NCBI GenBank assembly: GCA_029933535.1
Contig: JAOZNZ010000071.1
Location: 1,651 to 10,750 of the forward strand
Length of the DNA stretch: 9,100 bases
Source: a bacterium
GTDB lineage: Bacteria > Auribacterota > UBA3054 > B51-G9
Direction of reading: 5' to 3'
The translations under genes and the position numbers were made by a program. Shown here one piece after another: positions 5,626 through 9,100 of the stretch; within the stretch, counting starts at the first letter, position 1, and every line of letters begins with the position of its first letter. The notes under the pieces are model-generated. The model made no database searches. It was not told the origin of the DNA and worked only from the letters and a program-made list of their open reading frames with translations.

Positions 5626-8600
5626 TTATTTTTCCTTCGGTATAAGAATTATTTGTGAAATCATTACATTCGGACCTTTTATGTTTCGCGCGTCAAGAGT
5701 TATTTTCCCGGCTTTCGCCATTTCCGGTGTAACAGTTTGCTTCAGCCAGAATCCATCTCCGTTATATTTTGCAAGTGGACCTAAATCTTTACCGCAGAAG
5801 AATAAAGCGACTGACCTGTTTTGTTCATCCCAATCATGGAAATGCACGTAAAAATTTCCGTCAAAATCTTCCGGACAATCAATTTTAATAATGAGATTTT
5901 GAGCATGCCAGGATGAACTTTTCTTATCACGCCAAACACCGCCCTGAACGGAATAATTGAATCCTTTTTCTAACGCAATGGCTTTATCGGCATCAGCAGT
6001 CCATGGTTCCGGTTTTGCAAATGGAGCGTTGACTCCCGCTCGAATATTTAAAACAGCATTTTCAATATTCTTTGGTGGATCAGCTTTTTTTGGAGTAGGC
6101 CGTAGTTCAAAGATTTTATCAAGAGTTTTTTTGTCAAGAGAATTAGGACGTTGAGGACAACGTCCCTCCAGTTGATTTGTTGGAGGGTCGCCGTCCCCGG
6201 CGACCTTATTTGTTGGTAAAAATTTTTCCGAGTTCATATAAGTAATCAAGCTGTGCAAAAGTTGTTTTGCTTCGCGCCGGTTATCAAGATCATTCCGCAG
6301 GTCAATTGAGCAGAAAAGAAGTTTTCCTTTTCTAACTTTAGCCTCAAAAATTGCAGCATATTTTTTGTTGTTATTAAAGTCAGGAACAAACTGAACAATC
6401 GGCCTGAAATCTGTCGGAGTTTCGTTTATCAAAAGCGCTTCTGATTTTTCAAGCAGGTCATGCCACTGCCAGTCGGCATAAAAATCTGTAGGAAATTCGG
6501 CGAGAGCAAGGTGATTCGTATCACATAAAATTCCCATAGTTTCCGGTTGAGCCTTGAACAACTGGTAACACCAAAAAACTGGATGCCAGCGCGATGGTTC
6601 GGCTTTAACAAAAGTTCCTTTATCAGGCATAAGCAAAACTTTTCCTCCTTTTTCCAGGATTTCCTGAGTTTTTGCATCCCATTTTTTTGAGATGGTAACA
6701 TCCCGTAATCCGCGTGCCCCGCGCATGCTGGGGTGATCCGTAATCCGTGATCCGTTACCCGTATTTGGATAAACCCAAACTTTCCAGGAGTTGGCGATTA
6801 CTGGAGGGTCGCCGTCCCCGGCGACCTTATTTTCGATAATGTTTTTAGGACGCTGGGGACAGCGTCCCTCCAGGGAAACTTCTACAACAAGTTGTTGAGG
6901 AGTTTTTATTTTGTCAAAATCGAATTCAAATTCTCCAAGTTGAGTAGTTTTCCCGGTAGGAACATCTTTCTTTTCGAATTTTCCTTCCTCAAGAATTTTT
7001 CCACCTTTAGTTTTTATAGTCCAGACAGGTGTTACATCTTTCAAATCTTTTTCTCCGTAATGAGCTATTTCCGCAGTAGCTTTAAAAGTTTCATCTGAGT
7101 TCCAGGTGAAGCTTCGTGTGCGTATAAGCGGAACAGTTTCGCTGCAGAACTCCCGGAATTTTTCCGGAGTAATTAGTCCTTTAGAATCAAGAAAGGCATC
7201 AAGAAGCCCAATTAACGCAGTTCCCTGTCCAGGAAAATCCTGAAGGTCAAGCAATTGAAATCCGGCTACATTAGTCGTTCGCAACTGCGCTTCAATATTT
7301 TCTTTATAGATTTCTACTGCTTGTTTACCTGATGCTTTTTGGAAATCATTCGCCAAGTCAAGCATATTATTATCTTCAAGTGATTTTTTAAAAGTCTCGA
7401 GATTTCTTGGTTTGAGATGGCCTGTGTATTTCGGAATTTCCTTGTAATTCGGATATATCGCCGGCTGGCCTATTTCATGAGCAATTAACGGGCGTTTAAG
7501 ATGTTCTAGTTTCGCGCTAAAATCTTTGAACGGATTTATGCCGCGCGCAACTCCTTTCAAAGTTCCTGCGCCTACAAAGTAATCATCTTTCTCGCGTTCA
7601 ACTTTTGGAGGATGAGTTGTAGCAGTATAAAGATGACGCGGATCTTTTTTCTTCAAGTAATCTACAAGATACTCCAGGTATGGGTCGGTGCCATCTCCAA
7701 GTTCATTTCCCATGGACATCAAGCAAAACGAGGGGTGATTTCCATAAGTGTCAACTATTCGATTAGCTTCAGCAAGAATAAATGCGGCTCTTTCGGGATT
7801 ACTTCCTACAAGACCGTAACCATCCCACAACGGCGGTTCAACTTGAAAAATGAAACCGAGTTCATCTGCTGCAACAAATGCCGCTTCCGGAGGGCACCAC
7901 GAATGAAAGCGAACATGATTCAGTCCGTAGTTTTTATAAATATTGAACATTCTTTTCCAATCTTTGACTGACATGTACGGATAACCCGTAAGCGGAAAAA
8001 TCGCGCAATCGAGTTTTCCGCGCAAGAAAATTTTTCTGCCGTTTAATTCAAAATGGTGACCTTTGGCACGGAAATCACGGAGGGAAAAAGGAATTGTTTT
8101 TAAATCAGCAACATCGCGCGTTGGAGGGTCGCCGTCCTCGGCGACCTTATTTTTTGGGTGAACATTAGGACGCTGAGGACAGCGTCCCTCCAGCCTAACC
8201 TTGAGTTCATGCATCTTAGGCGAATACTCATCCCAAAGTGTCGGCTTCTTTCCGAAAGGGAGTTCCGCTTCAATAATTGTTTCTTTCCCGCTCGTGGAAA
8301 AAGGAATATTTTTTACAGAAACGTCATCAGTTAAATCTTCAAGATTAATTTTCCCATCAACTTTTTCACCTGTAATATTTCCGATAGTAACTTTAACTTT
8401 AGTAACTTTCTTCTCGAAATCAGAATAAGTTTGAACTGAATCTATCCAGACTTTTGGTGTTGCTATAAGTTCTATTTTCCCAATAATTCCATTCCAGTCT
8501 GTTTGGGTTTCTTCAGTTATCGCGTGCGCCCAAAGTAATGGAGCGAGAGTATGGCCGATATTAACCTTAACCGAATTATCAACAAGAATCGTGATGTTGT

Positions 8601-9039
8601 GTTTCCCAGGCGACAAAAAATCTGTGAGATTATATACATGTGGAACACAAAGGCTGTCTTGAGTATCGATATAATTACCGTCAACATAAACGCGAGTTTC
8701 CCACATAGCTCTTTCGAGAAAAAGAACTATTCTTTCGTTGCTCCAGTTTTCCGGAATAGTAACCTCTTTCTGATACCACGCTTTGCCAATGTATTTGTTC
8801 TCACGGGTAAGATGATTCAAACATATTTCATCATTTTTGAATCCGAGCTTTTGCTCGTCAAGTGATCCCGGCAATTTTGCTTTATCAGGAAGTTTTTGTT
8901 CAAACCATTGTTCTTTTATCCCGAGATTATCCGGATCAAGTTTAAAATTCCAGTCGCCGGATAAAGAAATAGAATTATCAGCGACAGCGACAGACATAAT
9001 TGCAAAGCTTAACATAATGATTGTTCCTAAGTGGTTCAT
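5626..9039 (-). CDS. exported glycoside hydrolase family 2 enzyme, paralogue B (1137 aa)
   Basis: Tandem paralogue of the GH2 enzyme at 1546-4809, alignable end to end and roughly two thirds identical by eye. Signal peptide 1-20 (cleavage after VAVA). Same domain order: sugar-binding 24-195, Ig-like 200-318, TIM barrel 320-640, second Ig-like 645-760, amidotransferase-like region 780-930, C-terminal beta domain 1010-1137. Acid/base E446 (MSMGNELG) and likely nucleophile E522 (IAHEIGQ) are 76 residues apart as in LacZ; both catalytic residues are intact. The 50 extra residues are almost all repeat-derived: type I paired hairpins at residues about 283-306, 722-747 and 945-966, plus seven residues (PSMRGAR) from a small palindrome. 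All insertions are in frame and lie in turns or linkers. The start at 9039 is followed at once by the signal peptide; an AGGTGTC array begins 8 bases upstream and no Shine-Dalgarno motif is visible. Substrate unknown; divergence in the sugar-binding domain (LAPLLWAHAITEE versus LGGMRWAHVHSEE) may mean a different target. Confidence 0.9.
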   Translation of the reverse strand: MNHLGTIIMLSFAIMSVAVADNSISLSGDWNFKLDPDNLGIKEQWFEQKLPDKAKLPGSLDEQKLGFKNDEICLNHLTRENKYIGKAWYQKEVTIPENWSNERIVLFLERAMWETRVYVDGNYIDTQDSLCVPHVYNLTDFLSPGKHNITILVDNSVKVNIGHTLAPLLWAHAITEETQTDWNGIIGKIELIATPKVWIDSVQTYSDFEKKVTKVKVTIGNITGEKVDGKINLEDLTDDVSVKNIPFSTSGKETIIEAELPFGKKPTLWDEYSPKMHELKVRLEGRCPQRPNVHPKNKVAEDGDPPTRDVADLKTIPFSLRDFRAKGHHFELNGRKIFLRGKLDCAIFPLTGYPYMSVKDWKRMFNIYKNYGLNHVRFHSWCPPEAAFVAADELGFIFQVEPPLWDGYGLVGSNPERAAFILAEANRIVDTYGNHPSFCLMSMGNELGDGTDPYLEYLVDYLKKKDPRHLYTATTHPPKVEREKDDYFVGAGTLKGVARGINPFKDFSAKLEHLKRPLIAHEIGQPAIYPNYKEIPKYTGHLKPRNLETFKKSLEDNNMLDLANDFQKASGKQAVEIYKENIEAQLRTTNVAGFQLLDLQDFPGQGTALIGLLDAFLDSKGLITPEKFREFCSETVPLIRTRSFTWNSDETFKATAEIAHYGEKDLKDVTPVWTIKTKGGKILEEGKFEKKDVPTGKTTQLGEFEFDFDKIKTPQQLVVEVSLEGRCPQRPKNIIENKVAGDGDPPVIANSWKVWVYPNTGNGSRITDHPSMRGARGLRDVTISKKWDAKTQEILEKGGKVLLMPDKGTFVKAEPSRWHPVFWCYQLFKAQPETMGILCDTNHLALAEFPTDFYADWQWHDLLEKSEALLINETPTDFRPIVQFVPDFNNNKKYAAIFEAKVRKGKLLFCSIDLRNDLDNRREAKQLLHSLITYMNSEKFLPTNKVAGDGDPPTNQLEGRCPQRPNSLDKKTLDKIFELRPTPKKADPPKNIENAVLNIRAGVNAPFAKPEPWTADADKAIALEKGFNYSVQGGVWRDKKSSSWHAQNLIIKIDCPEDFDGNFYVHFHDWDEQNRSVALFFCGKDLGPLAKYNGDGFWLKQTVTPEMAKAGKITLDARNIKGPNVMISQIILIPKEK
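6146..6205. repeat. type I hairpin pair, tail-to-tail arrangement, inside GH2 gene B (60 bp)
   Basis: Units at 6146-6170 and 6181-6205 are joined through their CCCTCCA and TGGAGGG ends with a 10-nt spacer, the reverse of the other two copies. Stems are GGACGTTG/CAACGTCC and GGTCGCCG/CGGCGACC. It encodes NKVAGDGDPPTNQLEGRCPQ and following residues in the linker between the amidotransferase-like and C-terminal domains. Gene A has only NPEQ here. Confidence 0.85.
6704..6759. repeat. CGTRRTC heptad array split by a 21-bp palindromic insertion, in GH2 gene B
   Basis: Heptads CGTAATC, CG...TGATC, CGTAATC, CGTGATC, CGTTACC match the array of gene A one for one, except that 21 bases (6713-6733, CGTGCCCC through GCATGCTGGGG) interrupt the second heptad. 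The inserted piece resembles the palindrome at 5410-5441 and adds exactly seven residues, keeping the frame. Confidence 0.8.
6802..6872. repeat. type I paired-hairpin element inside GH2 gene B (71 bp)
   Basis: Units at 6802-6826 and 6848-6872 face each other across a 21-nt spacer, with TGGAGGG and CCCTCCA at the outer ends. Stems GGTCGCCG/CGGCGACC and GGACGCTG/CAGCGTCC; both loops are TCCC (read in unit orientation). GGAG precedes each stem directly. It encodes LEGRCPQRP, a short spacer and NKVAGDGDPP (about residues 722-747). Gene A has the type II element at this same turn. Confidence 0.85.
8122..8192. repeat. type I paired-hairpin element inside GH2 gene B (71 bp), second copy
   Basis: Units at 8122-8146 and 8168-8192, 21-nt spacer, same orientation and length as the copy at 6802-6872; the spacer sequence differs and both loops are TCCT. 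It encodes LEGRCPQRP and NKVAEDGDPP (about residues 283-306) in the turn before the last strand of the first Ig-like domain. Gene A has the CCCCCTTT hairpin repeat at this site. Confidence 0.85.
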
Positions 9040-9047
9040 AGTATATT

Positions 9048-9100
9048 AGGTGTCAGGTGTCAGGTGTCAGGTGTCAGGTGTCAGGTGTCAGGTGTCAGGT
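9048..9100. repeat. AGGTGTC perfect heptad array upstream of GH2 gene B
   Basis: Seven identical AGGTGTC copies plus AGGT, continuing past the window end. It begins 8 bases 5' of the gene B start on the minus strand, mirroring the array before gene A. On the coding strand it reads as repeated GACACCT. The lack of any sequence drift suggests recent expansion. Confidence 0.9.

Noticed and set aside
7612..7971. 119-codon open frame on the plus strand opposite GH2 gene B
   Set aside because: It is antisense to the conserved catalytic barrel, has no recognisable domain, and similar plus-strand frames opposite gene A (for example 3887-4204 and 4565-4825) follow simply from the paralogy and codon use of the GH2 genes.
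6146..8192. Type I segments as ancient conserved protein linkers rather than DNA repeats
   Set aside because: The nucleotide palindromes, identical unit length, compensated stem changes and differing occupancy between paralogues are not explained by protein-level conservation.
9048..9100. CRISPR array
   Set aside because: Units are 7 nt, contiguous and without unique spacers, and no cas gene is in the window.
1..9100. tRNA, rRNA or riboswitch genes
   Set aside because: No cloverleaf, rRNA core motif or known riboswitch consensus was recognised on either strand.

Overview
The window looks like a piece of an AT-rich, repeat-laden genome from an uncultivated or anaerobic polysaccharide degrader. 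Tandem secreted glycoside hydrolase family 2 (GH2) enzymes, sugar transporters, absence of Shine-Dalgarno motifs and intergenic regions built from period-7 repeats and REP-like palindromes would fit the PVC superphylum (for example Lentisphaerota or Kiritimatiellota) or Omnitrophota. This taxonomic guess is inference and weak.

Layout. 1-777 (+) is the C-terminal two thirds of a 12-helix MFS transporter cut by the window edge; its stop codon lies inside a GTAG-type palindromic repeat. 778-985 is repeat-rich spacer with a candidate promoter. 986-1192 (+) is a VapB-like AbrB/MazE-fold antitoxin, overlapped by four bases by a 25-codon stub of vapC (1189-1266) that ends at a repeat. 1267-1545 is almost wholly repeats plus a weak hairpin terminator. 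1546-4809 (-) is GH2 paralogue A (1087 aa). 4810-5070 carries a ten-copy heptad array, a perfect palindrome and degenerate repeats. 5071-5348 (-) is the wreck of a sugar-porter (MFS) gene reduced to its first helix and last two helices by an internal deletion. 5349-5625 is AT-rich spacer with a palindrome and a possible promoter. 5626-9039 (-) is GH2 paralogue B (1137 aa), and 9048-9100 is an AGGTGTC heptad array running off the end.

The order B, transporter remnant, A, all on the minus strand, suggests a former sugar-release and uptake locus produced by tandem duplication of an exported GH2 enzyme. Both paralogues keep the LacZ-like pair of catalytic glutamates 76 residues apart, so both are probably active.

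The most unusual feature is that both GH2 genes are studded with in-frame repetitive elements located in beta-turns or interdomain linkers. At two equivalent positions the paralogues carry elements of different families. Two of these families have the same design (two 25-nt hairpin units, 8-bp stem, 4-nt TCCT-type loop) but different stem sequence, with compensatory substitutions preserving every stem. This resembles REP/BIME elements moved by RAYT-type transposases, here used as protein-coding linker material. A second theme is that tandem repeats of exactly 7 nt, with several different consensus words, occur in every spacer and even inside the GH2 genes.
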